Shown: positions 1-7,058, counted from the first letter of the stretch. The stretch: DNA of 10,005 bases from Brevundimonas sp. (GCA_022712235.1 JALAGW010000358.1:1-10005), one strand, 5' to 3'. Program-made: numbers and translations. The notes: generated by a model from the letters alone, not told the origin.

Positions 1-128
1 GGGCCGCGCGCTCGACCCTGGCCTTTGGCCCGCAAACCTGGCCCCACGCCCTGGCCCGCGCCATGCTGGCCGAGCAGATCTATCGCGCCGTGACCATCCT
101 GTCCGGCTCGCCCTATCACCGCGACTGA
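1..128 (+). CDS. rlmH: RlmH, 23S rRNA (pseudouridine1915-N3)-methyltransferase, 3' end
   Basis: Only the C-terminal 41 codons are present. The reading frame begins at base 3 and ends with TGA at 126–128. The visible tail contains LAFGPQTWPH, an RxMLAEQIYRA segment and a terminal SPYHRD. These match the conserved C-terminus of the SPOUT-family RlmH enzymes, where the GPxTxPH and EQ-YRA segments form part of the knotted SAM-binding and dimer interface. RlmH methylates pseudouridine 1915 in helix 69 of 23S rRNA on the assembled 70S ribosome. The stop overlaps the start of the next gene by one base (TGATG), implying translational coupling and a shared transcript. The upstream part of the gene lies outside the window. 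Identification is from motif recognition of a short fragment but is quite specific. Confidence 0.9.
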   Translation, partial: AARSTLAFGPQTWPHALARAMLAEQIYRAVTILSGSPYHRD

Positions 129-1222
129 TGCGCCGGGGGGCGGGGCTTCTGCTGCTGTCGACGGGGGCGGCCCTGGTGCTGGCGGGCCCCGCGTCAAGCC
201 AGCGCGCGGCCGCGCCCAATCCTGAACTGACCCGGCTTCAGGCCGAGTATCGCGACGAGACCGCCCGCGCCCGGCGTCTGCGCGCCGCGGCCGCCGCCGC
301 CGGGGACGAGGTCGTCGATCTGGACCGTCAGCTGGCCGAACTGCGCCGGGCCGAAGCCGCGGACGACGTGCAACTGGACTCCCAGCGCGCCCGTCTCAAG
401 GAGCTGGGCGATCGCGAAGCGACGCTGGTCGCCGCGTTGTCGCGCGAACGGGCGGGGCAGGGGAGGCTGCTGTCGGCCCTGCAGATGATGAGCCGCAAGC
501 CGCCGCCGCCCCTGCTGATCCCGGCGGACAAGGCGGTGGACACGGTGCGCGCCTCCATCCTGATCCGCGCCATGACGCCCGAGCTTCAGGCGCGGGCCAG
601 GACCCTGGTCGAGCGTCAGGCCGAAGTGAACCGCATCCGCCGCCTGGCCGCCCTGTCCAGCGAGCGCCTGTTCACCGTCGAGAGCGCCCAGGGCGACCGA
701 CGGGCCGAGATCGAGAGCCTGTCTGCCCGGAAGACGGCCCTGCGCGCCGTCCTGCGCGCCGAGGCCTCTCGTGCGGAGCGCGCGACCCGGTCGCTGGAGG
801 CCCGCATCCGCGAACTGGGCGGACAGGCGCCCCTGGTGACCGAGGCCGTGGCCGAGGCCCCCGCCGCCCGCCTGCCCGCCGGACGCAGCCGCCTGACCGC
901 GCCGGTGCAGGGCGCGCCGTCGCAGCGCTTCGGCGGCGGCTCCAGCGGCTGGCGCTGGCGTTCCAGTCACGAGGTCATCGCTGCGCCGGCCCCGGCTCGC
1001 GTCGCCTACGCCGGGCCGCTGAAGGAGTGGGGCGAGGTGGTCATTCTGGATCTCGGCCCCGGATGGCGCGTCGTCGTCGCCGGGCTGGATCAGCTGTCGG
1101 TGGACACCGGCCAGCGGGTCGCCGACGGCCAGGCCCTGGGCCGCACCGGCGAGGACGGCGAGGCCTATTTCGAACTGCGCCGCGACGAACGCCCCATCGA
1201 CCCCGCGCCCTGGCTGCAGTAG
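128..1222 (+). CDS. envC: EnvC-like murein hydrolase activator with degenerate LytM (M23) domain
   Basis: This 364-residue protein has an N-terminal signal peptide (about residues 1–25, MRRGAG then a Leu/Ala-rich core, cleavage near PASS-Q). Two long Arg/Glu/Ala-rich coiled-coil stretches follow (about 32–118 and 150–232), with a Pro-rich break at 125–132. A C-terminal LytM/peptidase M23 fold spans about 255–364. Active M23 enzymes use a metal-binding Asp in the GxDxAAP motif plus two HxH-type histidines. Here the equivalents read HEVIAAP (Val283 for Asp), VAGL (Gly319 for His) and EAYFEL (Tyr347 for His), so no metal can be bound. That pattern matches E. coli EnvC and other LytM factors that switch on periplasmic amidases at the division site rather than cleaving murein themselves. 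The start ATG overlaps the rlmH stop. Caulobacter has several degenerate LytM factors, so which paralogue this represents is uncertain. Confidence 0.88.
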   Translation: MRRGAGLLLLSTGAALVLAGPASSQRAAAPNPELTRLQAEYRDETARARRLRAAAAAAGDEVVDLDRQLAELRRAEAADDVQLDSQRARLKELGDREATLVAALSRERAGQGRLLSALQMMSRKPPPPLLIPADKAVDTVRASILIRAMTPELQARARTLVERQAEVNRIRRLAALSSERLFTVESAQGDRRAEIESLSARKTALRAVLRAEASRAERATRSLEARIRELGGQAPLVTEAVAEAPAARLPAGRSRLTAPVQGAPSQRFGGGSSGWRWRSSHEVIAAPAPARVAYAGPLKEWGEVVILDLGPGWRVVVAGLDQLSVDTGQRVADGQALGRTGEDGEAYFELRRDERPIDPAPWLQ

Positions 1223-1291
1223 CGGCCATAAACGCGCGAAAGTCCTTTCAAATCCGGGCCGAGGCTGTTTGTATCGGCAAATCTGACGTCG

Positions 1292-1304
1292 GCGTTCCGA
1301 ACGC
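1292..1304. promoter_or_regulatory. 13-bp dyad upstream of the S41 protease gene
   Basis: In the 135-bp gap between the envC-like gene and the protease gene there is a perfect inverted repeat, GCGTTC-C-GAACGC, centred at 1298, about 54 bases before the chosen start codon. It could be a protein-binding site or a small RNA hairpin. It is not a LexA box of the Caulobacter type (direct GTTC-N7-GTTC). I see no convincing -35/-10 pair nearby. A GC-rich palindrome (CCCGCGCGGG, 1329–1338) follows just before the ribosome binding site. In a genome this GC-rich, short dyads arise easily, so confidence is low. Confidence 0.25.
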
Positions 1305-1344
1305 TTGCGCCTCCCTGGACGACCGGAGCCCGCGCGGGTCCGAT

Positions 1345-1350
1345 GGAAAG
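1345..1350 (+). promoter_or_regulatory. Ribosome binding site deciding the ctpA start
   Basis: GGAAAG lies seven bases before the ATG at 1358. An in-frame ATG at 1343 overlaps this site and would add MERHR in front of an otherwise clean signal peptide. The Shine–Dalgarno spacing and signal-peptide fit both favour 1358 as the true start. Confidence 0.6.
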
Positions 1351-1357
1351 ACACCGA

Positions 1358-2782
1358 ATGCGTAAACTGCTTCTCATCGGTTGCGCCGCCCTGGCTCTGG
1401 GCGGATCGGCGGCGGCTGTCGCCAGCCAGACCCCGCGCAACGAGACCTTCCGCATGCTTCAGATGTTCGGCGACGTGCTGGGCATCGTCGAGCAGGCCTA
1501 TGTGGTCCCGGTCGACAACAAGAAGCTGATCGAGGCCGCCCTGTCGGGGATGATGACGGCGCTGGACCCGCACTCCAACTATCTGCCGCCCAAGTCCTAT
1601 GGCGATCTGCGCGAGCGGACCACGGGCGAGTATTCGGGCGTGGGCCTGACCATCACCTCCGAGGGCGGTCTGGTGAAGGTCATCTCGCCGATGGACGACA
1701 GCCCGGCCGGTCGCGCGGGCGTCCAGGCGGGCGACGTCATCAGCGCCATCGACGGCCAGAACGCCGCCGGCCTGACCGTGTCCGAGGTGTCGGAAAAGCT
1801 GCGCGGCGCCATCGGGGCCAGCGTCACCGTCACCTTCCTGCGCGACGGCGAGGAGCCGCGCGAAGTGGTCCTGGTGCGCGAGGTCATCAAGGTCGAATCC
1901 GTCACGGGCCGTCTGGAAGGCGACTTCGGCTACCTGCGCATCTCGACCTTCAACGAGAACACCGGCCGCGAACTGACCGAGACCATCGAGCGGCTGAAGC
2001 GCGAGAAGCCCGGCCTCAAGGGCTATGTCCTGGACCTGCGCAACAACGGCGGCGGCCTGCTGAACGCCGCCATCGACGTGTCGGACGCCTTCCTGGAACG
2101 CGGCGAGATCGTCAGCCAGCGCGGCCGCAAGCCCGACGACATCGAGCGCTACGCCGCCAAGCCGGGCGACCTGACCGGCGGCCTGCCGGTCGTGGTCCTG
2201 ATCAACTACGGCTCGGCCTCGGCCTCGGAAATCGTCGCCGGCGCCCTGAAGGATCAGGAGCGGGCGACGGTCGTCGGCCTGACCAGCTTCGGCAAGGGTT
2301 CGGTGCAGACGGTCATCCCGCTGCGCGGGGGCCAGGACGGCGCCCTGTCGATCACCACGGCGCGCTACTACACGCCCTCGGGTCGCTCGATCCAGAAGAT
2401 CGGCATCGAGCCGGATCTGGAGGTGGCGCGTTCCGAGGCCGAGGCCCGCATCGTCTCGCGCTCCAGCTTCATCTATTCCGAGGCCGCCTACGCCACGGCG
2501 CTGGACTCCTCCATCGGCGCCGAGCGCAAGGGGCCGCATGTCCCGCATGAGGCGCCGGGCAAGGACTTCGACAAGACCAAGGACTATCAGCTGCAACGCG
2601 CCCTCGACGTGCTGCGCGCCGGCGGCGACCTGAGCAAGCTGGCCGCCGCGCCCGATACGGTCGTGGTCACGGCGCCGGGAACCAAGCCGGTCGAGACGGC
2701 CGAGGCGGACACGGACGCGCCGTCCGACCGTCCGGCGCGTGGTCCCGAAATCACGCCGGGCAATGAGCCGAAGAAGGACTGA
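1358..2782 (+). CDS. ctpA: S41 family C-terminal processing peptidase (CtpA-type, PDZ-containing)
   Basis: This is a 474-residue periplasmic serine protease. A signal peptide (MRKLLLIGC then an Ala-rich stretch to AVASQ, about residues 1–24) is followed by the N-terminal S41 helical segment. A PDZ domain spans about 92–170 (GEYSGVGLTI … SPAGRAGVQAGDVI), then the protease core with DLRNNGGG. The catalytic Ser288 sits in GSASASEI, and Lys313 and Gln317 sit in FGKGSVQ. The Ser-to-Lys spacing of 25 matches E. coli Prc and B. subtilis CtpB, so the enzyme looks active. The C-terminal ~100 residues are acidic and Pro-rich, probably flexible. Family members trim or degrade periplasmic proteins, including murein hydrolases and their regulators, often with a partner protein. 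Placement between an EnvC-type activator and a deacetylase-fold protein fits control of cell-wall turnover. LIGC resembles a lipobox, but the preceding hydrophobic run is too short for a convincing lipoprotein signal. Confidence 0.95.
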   Translation: MRKLLLIGCAALALGGSAAAVASQTPRNETFRMLQMFGDVLGIVEQAYVVPVDNKKLIEAALSGMMTALDPHSNYLPPKSYGDLRERTTGEYSGVGLTITSEGGLVKVISPMDDSPAGRAGVQAGDVISAIDGQNAAGLTVSEVSEKLRGAIGASVTVTFLRDGEEPREVVLVREVIKVESVTGRLEGDFGYLRISTFNENTGRELTETIERLKREKPGLKGYVLDLRNNGGGLLNAAIDVSDAFLERGEIVSQRGRKPDDIERYAAKPGDLTGGLPVVVLINYGSASASEIVAGALKDQERATVVGLTSFGKGSVQTVIPLRGGQDGALSITTARYYTPSGRSIQKIGIEPDLEVARSEAEARIVSRSSFIYSEAAYATALDSSIGAERKGPHVPHEAPGKDFDKTKDYQLQRALDVLRAGGDLSKLAAAPDTVVVTAPGTKPVETAEADTDAPSDRPARGPEITPGNEPKKD

Positions 2783-2860
2783 CCGTTCGGCGATGACGTG
2801 GTGAACGGCGCGTTAGGGTTTCTTAACCGGCGCTGGGGATAAGTGAAGACGAGGGGAACC

Positions 2861-4108
2861 GTGTCGCGCGGTTCTCCGTCCCGTCACCGTCGTTCGAGCG
2901 CCGCCCTGTCCATGTTCGCCAAGCGCCAGTCCGCTCTCGCCGCCGCCGCCGGCCTGCCGCCGGAGGACCGTGCGCGCCTGGGCCTCGACGCCGTCCTGGC
3001 GACGTTGAAGAAGCCGCCGGTCGCGGTGGCGGCTGCGGGCGCCTTCGTTCTGGCCGCCGGGGTTCTGTTTGTGGCGGTCCTGGGCGACCCGCGGGCGGGT
3101 GCGCCCTCGGCCCGGGGGGCCCTGCAACGTCCCGTCGCCGTGGAAACCGCCCCGACCGGCGCCGACGCCTTCGCCATGAGCGGCCTGGACCTCTATCAGG
3201 ACCTGGGCGATCCGGCCTTGCTGGACCCCACTGGCGCGGCCGGAGGCGAGGCCCTGATTACCCTGCCGGACGGCGCCAGCGTGGCGGGCGGTTCGGCCAT
3301 CGCCGCCCCGGTGCGCGCGCCGTCGAACCCCCTGCCCAAGGCCCCGATCGCGGGCCTGTTCTCACCCGGTCCCAATGGCCCCCTGCCGCGCATCGCGCCG
3401 GACGGCCGCGTCCCGGCCCAGGCCTATGCCCGGCCCTTCCGTTCGAACGGCAAGCCCATGGTGTCGCTGGTCGTCGGCGGTCTGGGCCTGAACGCCGTCA
3501 CCACCCGCGCCGCCATCGAGCGCCTGCCCGCCGAGGTGACGCTCAGCTTCGTGCCCTACGCCGAGGGGCTGCAGGCCTGGATCGATATGGCCCGCGCCCA
3601 GGGCCATGAGGTGATGATCGAGCTGCCGATGGAGCCGACCGGCTATCCCGACAACGACCCCGGCCCCTACACCCTGATGTCCAGCGGCGGCGCCGACGAC
3701 GTCGAGGCCAAGCTGGACTGGCTGCTGGGTCGCGCCACGGGCTATTTCGGCGTGACCAATTATCTGGGCGACCGTTTCGCTGCGTCGGACGAGAGCATGG
3801 GCGCCATGCTGGGCGTGTTGCGCCAGCGCGGGGTGGCCTTCCTCGACGACGGCTCGATGCGACGCAAGCCCGGCGCCTTCGCCCGCGCCAGCGCCGACCG
3901 CATCATCGACGAGCAGCAGAGCCCCGCCGCCATCATGGGCCAACTCAACGCCCTGGAAGCCGCCGCCAAGACGCGCGGCGCGGCGCTGGGAACCGGCTTC
4001 AGCTACCCCGTCACCGTCGAGGCCGCCGCCCGCTGGACGGCGGGGCTTGAGGCGCGCGGCCTGCAACTGGCCCCGGCCTCGGCCATGACCCGGCGACCGG
4101 GGCGGTAG
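2861..4108 (+). CDS. Divergent polysaccharide deacetylase family protein (DUF610/YibQ-like), membrane-anchored
   Basis: About 415 residues from a GTG start at 2861, chosen for GAGG six bases upstream. In-frame alternatives are GTG 2843 (weaker GGGGAT) and ATG 2912 (no ribosome binding site). A basic, Ser/Arg-rich cytoplasmic tail is followed by one transmembrane segment (about residues 52–75), an Ala/Pro-rich linker, and the deacetylase-like fold from about residue 200. Recognisable family landmarks are GGLGLN, RLPAEVTLSFVPYA, GHEVMIELPMEP, DPGPYTLM and FLDDGS. Compared with E. coli YibQ as I recall it, the motif-1 Asp-Asp is Gly206-Gly207, the NNHMGS histidine is Tyr301, and the IGHP histidine region is GTGFSYP (Phe380). 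The metal site therefore looks absent and deacetylase activity is doubtful. It lies 78 bases after ctpA on the same strand, likely co-transcribed. The physiological role of this family is not well defined; an envelope or peptidoglycan role is inferred from context. Confidence 0.85.
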   Translation: MSRGSPSRHRRSSAALSMFAKRQSALAAAAGLPPEDRARLGLDAVLATLKKPPVAVAAAGAFVLAAGVLFVAVLGDPRAGAPSARGALQRPVAVETAPTGADAFAMSGLDLYQDLGDPALLDPTGAAGGEALITLPDGASVAGGSAIAAPVRAPSNPLPKAPIAGLFSPGPNGPLPRIAPDGRVPAQAYARPFRSNGKPMVSLVVGGLGLNAVTTRAAIERLPAEVTLSFVPYAEGLQAWIDMARAQGHEVMIELPMEPTGYPDNDPGPYTLMSSGGADDVEAKLDWLLGRATGYFGVTNYLGDRFAASDESMGAMLGVLRQRGVAFLDDGSMRRKPGAFARASADRIIDEQQSPAAIMGQLNALEAAAKTRGAALGTGFSYPVTVEAAARWTAGLEARGLQLAPASAMTRRPGR

Positions 4109-4119
4109 AATCCGCGAAG

Positions 4120-4148
4120 GCGGTGCGGCCCGTCGAGGGCCGCGCCGC
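4120..4148. terminator. Strong hairpin between convergent genes, probable bidirectional terminator
   Basis: A 12-bp stem with a single T•G wobble (GCGGTGCGGCCC paired with GGGCCGCGCCGC) encloses a five-base loop, GTCGA. It lies between the stop of the deacetylase-like gene (4108) and the stop of the convergent amidohydrolase gene (4160). Neither flank has a good T-run (ATTCATT on the + side), so it is an imperfect intrinsic terminator or an mRNA 3'-end stabiliser. Confidence 0.6.
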
Positions 4149-4159
4149 ATTCATTCGGC

Positions 4160-5503
4160 CTAGCGCTCGTCCTTGTAGATCCGCCCGTCGCGCATGACGA
4201 AGGCCACGGTCTTCAGCGTCGTCACGTCGGTGAGTGGATCGCCCGCCACGGCGATGACGTCGGCGCGCTTGCCGGGCTCCAGCGTGCCGACTTCCTCCGA
4301 CAGGCCCAGCAGGTCGGCCGCGTTGACGGTGGCGGCCTGAATCGCCGTCGCCGGGGTCATGCCGTGCTTGACCATCAGTTCGAATTCATCGGCGTTGCGG
4401 CCGTGCTTGGACACGCCCGCGTCGGTGCCGAAGGCGATGCGCACCCCGGCGGGAACGGCGCGTTGCAGCGACTGTCCGGTGATCTCGATGCGCCAGCGCA
4501 CCTTGGCCAGGACATCCGGCGGATAGGCTTCGGGGTCGGCGGCGAGACGTTCGATATAGCCGTTCACCGTCGAGAGGGTCGGGACGTAATAGGCGCCGGA
4601 GCGCTGGAACAGGCGGAGGGTCTCGTCGTCGAACAGGGTGCCGTGCTCGATCGAATCCGCGCCCAGCCTCAGGGCCAGATCAATGCCGTCGGCGCCGTGG
4701 GCGTGAACCGCGACCTTCTTGCCATAGAGGTGGGCCGTGTCGATCAGGGCCCTGGCCTCGTCCTCGAACATCTGGGCGCCGACGCCGGCGCCGACGCGGC
4801 TGTTGACCCCGCCGGTGGTGGCGATCTTGATGACGTCGACGCCGCGCCCGACCTGAAGCCGCACCGCTTCGCGACAGCTATCCACGCCGTTGCAGACGTT
4901 GTCGTGGGCCATGTGGGCCCGGACGTCGTCGTTGAAGCCCAGCCGTCCGTCCATATGGCCCGAGGTGGCCGAGATGCTGGTCCCGGCGTCGAGGATGCGT
5001 GGACCGGGCAGGCGGTGTTCGGCGGTCGCGTCGCGGAGGGCCAGGGTCACGCCGCCGTCGTCGCCGAGGTTCCTGACCGTGGTGAAGCCCGCCATCAGGG
5101 TTTTCCGCGCGTTGTCCGCCGCATGATAGGACTGGGCCGGCAGGCTCTCGGTCACCGACGAGACCAGCCAGGCCTGACCGGCCAGGTCCGAGACCAGATG
5201 CACATGGCTGTCGATCAGGCCGGGCAGGACGAAGCGGTCGCGCTGATCGACCACGGTTGCGCCGGGGAAGCTGGAGACGTCGACGAAGCCATCGCGAATC
5301 TCGACCACCTTGCCGTCGCGCACCACCAGGGTCGACGGCCCGCGCGGCGCCTGGCCCGGCCGGTCCAGCAGGCGGCCCGCCTGGATCAGGGTCACGGCGC
5401 CGGCCTCGGGCGTGACGGTCTTGGGCGCGGTGGTCTGGGCCGCGGCGGGCAGGGCGGCGACGAGCGCCAGGGCGCAGACGGCGCCGGTCAGCATGGTCTT
5501 CAT
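4160..5503 (-). CDS. Secreted metal-dependent amidohydrolase (Xaa-Pro dipeptidase/imidazolonepropionase-like)
   Basis: This 447-residue protein has a clear Sec signal peptide (MKTMLTG, a hydrophobic Ala/Leu/Val core, cleavage around PAAAQ, residues 22–23). The mature part is an amidohydrolase-superfamily barrel with a complete binuclear metal site: His100 and His102 in DSHVH, Lys226 in VIKIA (presumed carboxylated bridging lysine), His267 in VAVHAHG, His287 in SIEHGT and Asp361 in FGTDAG. The C-terminal LEPGKRADVIAVAGDPL segment is the usual composite-domain signature. Signal-bearing members of this group in Caulobacter have been characterised as prolidase-like or basic-residue carboxypeptidases, so cleavage of Xaa-Pro or similar dipeptides in the periplasm is plausible. 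The exact substrate cannot be read from the sequence. The ribosome binding site GGGGGAG, eight bases upstream, sits inside a hairpin. The upstream co-directional neighbour is a chemoreceptor gene, 73 bases away. Confidence 0.9.
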   Translation of the reverse strand: MKTMLTGAVCALALVAALPAAAQTTAPKTVTPEAGAVTLIQAGRLLDRPGQAPRGPSTLVVRDGKVVEIRDGFVDVSSFPGATVVDQRDRFVLPGLIDSHVHLVSDLAGQAWLVSSVTESLPAQSYHAADNARKTLMAGFTTVRNLGDDGGVTLALRDATAEHRLPGPRILDAGTSISATSGHMDGRLGFNDDVRAHMAHDNVCNGVDSCREAVRLQVGRGVDVIKIATTGGVNSRVGAGVGAQMFEDEARALIDTAHLYGKKVAVHAHGADGIDLALRLGADSIEHGTLFDDETLRLFQRSGAYYVPTLSTVNGYIERLAADPEAYPPDVLAKVRWRIEITGQSLQRAVPAGVRIAFGTDAGVSKHGRNADEFELMVKHGMTPATAIQAATVNAADLLGLSEEVGTLEPGKRADVIAVAGDPLTDVTTLKTVAFVMRDGRIYKDER

Positions 5504-5509
5504 GGTCGA

Positions 5510-5536
5510 AACTCCCCCTTCGAACTGGGGGGAGTT
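5510..5536 (-). promoter_or_regulatory. 5'-UTR hairpin sequestering the amidohydrolase ribosome binding site
   Basis: On the minus strand AACTCCCCC (5536–5528) pairs perfectly with GGGGGAGTT (5518–5510) around a nine-base loop, CAGTTCGAA. The 3' arm is the Shine–Dalgarno sequence itself, ending six bases before the ATG. If transcribed as part of the leader, the stem would block ribosome access. It could act as a translational switch, or serve as a weak terminator for the chemoreceptor transcript; only three T residues follow the stem. Confidence 0.5.
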
Positions 5537-5541
5537 AAGCC

Positions 5542-5559
5542 GCGTCCGGCGCCGGACGC
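5542..5559. terminator. Perfect 18-bp palindrome after the chemoreceptor stop codon
   Basis: GCGTCCGGC followed directly by its reverse complement GCCGGACGC gives an uninterrupted palindrome, 17 bases downstream of the stop of the minus-strand chemoreceptor gene. As RNA it forms a GC-rich hairpin that may mark the 3' end of that transcript, but no T-run follows. As DNA it could be a binding site for a dimeric regulator of the amidohydrolase gene. The terminator reading is slightly favoured by position. Confidence 0.4.
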
Positions 5560-5576
5560 CAGCGTCTAAAGCGGGC

Positions 5577-7058
5577 TCAGCCCACGGCGCGCAGATGCGG
5601 GGCGGCGGCGGCGCGATCCAGACGGAAGCGGGCCACCTGCTGGTTCAGGCTGACGGCCTCGTTGGCCAGTTGGCGGGCGGCGGCGGTGGCCTGCTCGGTC
5701 ATGGCGGCGTTCTGCTGGGTGATGTCGTCCATCTCGCCCATGGTGCGGCGAACGCGGGCCAGGCCCTCGGCCTGTTCCTGGGCCGAGCCGGCGATGCCGC
5801 CGGCCAGGCCGTCGATGGCCACGACCCGGCCGCCAATGCGCTCCAGCGCCTCGCCGGTGCGTTCCACAAGGTCCACGCCGCGCGCCACCTGGGCCGAGGA
5901 GGTCGAGATCAGGCTGCGAATTTCGCCGGACGCTTCGGACGAGCGCTGCGCCAGGGCGCGCACCTCCTGGGCCACCACGGCGAAGCCGCGACCGGCGTCG
6001 CCGGCGCGGGCGGCTTCTACCCCGGCGTTCAGGGCCAGCAGATTGGTCTGGAAGGCGATCTCGTCGATCAGGCTGGTGAAGCGGGCGATGCCGGTCGAGG
6101 ACTCGGCGATGGCGTGGATGGCGGAAACCGCCTCGCCGACCACCTGGCTGCTTTCCTCGACATCGACGCGGGCGGCTGCGAGCGCTTCTGCGGTCTGGCG
6201 GGCGTTGTCGGCGGTTGAGGCCACGGCGCGGGCGATGGCGTCGGCCTCGTTGACCGTGCGCTCCAGGTTGGCGGCCTGACGCTCGGTGCGGCTGGCCAGG
6301 TCCTCGGAGGCGGTGGCCAACTGGTTCGAGCCGGCGCTCAGGCTCTCGACGCTGTCGGCCACGGCGCGGACGGCGGTGCGCAGGGCGCGGGTGGCGGCGT
6401 GGAAGTCGTTCTGCAGGCCGCGATACTGTTCGGGGAAGACCTCGGGGATCGTCACCGACAGGTCGTTCTCGGCCAGGTCGTGCAGGGCGGCGCCCAGGGC
6501 GCGGACCACCTCGGTCTGACGCGCCTCGGCCTCGTCATGGGCGGCCTGGACCTTGTCGCGCTGCTCCTGCAGGACGTCGAGGTAGATGGAGATGGCCAAG
6601 TCCATGTCCAGCATGACGCGCTGGGTCAGTTCGGCGATCGCCTCGGCGGTGACGCGGTCGTGCTCGCGCCTGTTGGCCCAGAACTTCCGGGGACGGGCGG
6701 CTATGGCGCGCGTCAGGTGGGCCAGGATGACGCTGTAGCCGCCGATGTACCAGCGCGGCTCCAGGCCGATGCGGGCGTGGACGTGGCCGATGGTCCGCAC
6801 CGACTTGGCGTAGTCCTCGTCGGCGCGGCCGTCGATGATGGCGTCCCAGTGCCGTTCCTGCGCCTTGCTGGCGGCGGTGATGTGGGCTTCTTCGCGGAAG
6901 AAGCGGCGGGTCGTCGGCTCGGCCCGCACCCGGTCATAGAAGGCGGCCAGGGCGCGCGGCGTCTCGCGGCGCAGCAGGGGGGCCATGGCGCGATAGCCGC
7001 TGGAGGCCTGTCCCAGGCCCATGAAGCCCATGCGGAGGCCGATGTTTTCGCCCGCCAT
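5577..7058 (-). CDS. Globin-coupled methyl-accepting chemotaxis protein (HemAT-like soluble aerotaxis receptor)
   Basis: This 493-residue cytoplasmic chemoreceptor has no transmembrane segment. Residues about 25–165 are a protoglobin sensor domain. The conserved HARIGLEPRWYIGGY block places the proximal heme-ligating histidine at His94, and the FYDRV and RRFF segments are typical of this family. A HAMP-like linker (about 183–235, DLAENDLSVTIPE) leads to a coiled-coil MCP signalling domain. Its hairpin tip is at about 331–380 (DEIAFQTNLLALNAGVEAARAG … RGFAVVAQEVRALAQRSS), which binds CheW and CheA. There is no C-terminal NWETF-type CheR tether. By family analogy heme senses oxygen (or NO/CO) and drives aerotaxis. 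The ATG at 7058 has only a weak GAGACGA upstream; the next Met (residue 10) has none. No other chemotaxis genes are in the window. Identification of the domains is firm; the ligand is inferred. Confidence 0.93.
   Translation of the reverse strand: MAGENIGLRMGFMGLGQASSGYRAMAPLLRRETPRALAAFYDRVRAEPTTRRFFREEAHITAASKAQERHWDAIIDGRADEDYAKSVRTIGHVHARIGLEPRWYIGGYSVILAHLTRAIAARPRKFWANRREHDRVTAEAIAELTQRVMLDMDLAISIYLDVLQEQRDKVQAAHDEAEARQTEVVRALGAALHDLAENDLSVTIPEVFPEQYRGLQNDFHAATRALRTAVRAVADSVESLSAGSNQLATASEDLASRTERQAANLERTVNEADAIARAVASTADNARQTAEALAAARVDVEESSQVVGEAVSAIHAIAESSTGIARFTSLIDEIAFQTNLLALNAGVEAARAGDAGRGFAVVAQEVRALAQRSSEASGEIRSLISTSSAQVARGVDLVERTGEALERIGGRVVAIDGLAGGIAGSAQEQAEGLARVRRTMGEMDDITQQNAAMTEQATAAARQLANEAVSLNQQVARFRLDRAAAAPHLRAVG

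Noticed and set aside
1329..1338. CCCGCGCGGG palindrome before ctpA as a specific operator
   Set aside because: Short G/C-only palindromes are frequent by chance at this base composition, and nothing else supports it.
194..2596. An 800-codon open frame on the minus strand across the envC-like and ctpA genes
   Set aside because: It lies antisense to two well-recognised genes and its translation is low-complexity (Gly/Ala/Asp/Gln/His-rich) with no family motif. Long antisense frames are expected in very GC-rich coding DNA.
3362..4150. A 262-codon minus-strand open frame opposite the deacetylase-like gene
   Set aside because: It is antisense to a recognised domain, has no ribosome binding site or family motif, and overlaps the intergenic terminator hairpin.
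4364..5569. A 401-codon plus-strand open frame opposite the amidohydrolase gene
   Set aside because: It is the antisense shadow of a gene with an intact metal site and signal peptide. The composition (His/Gly/Asp/Val-rich) is that of a mirror frame.
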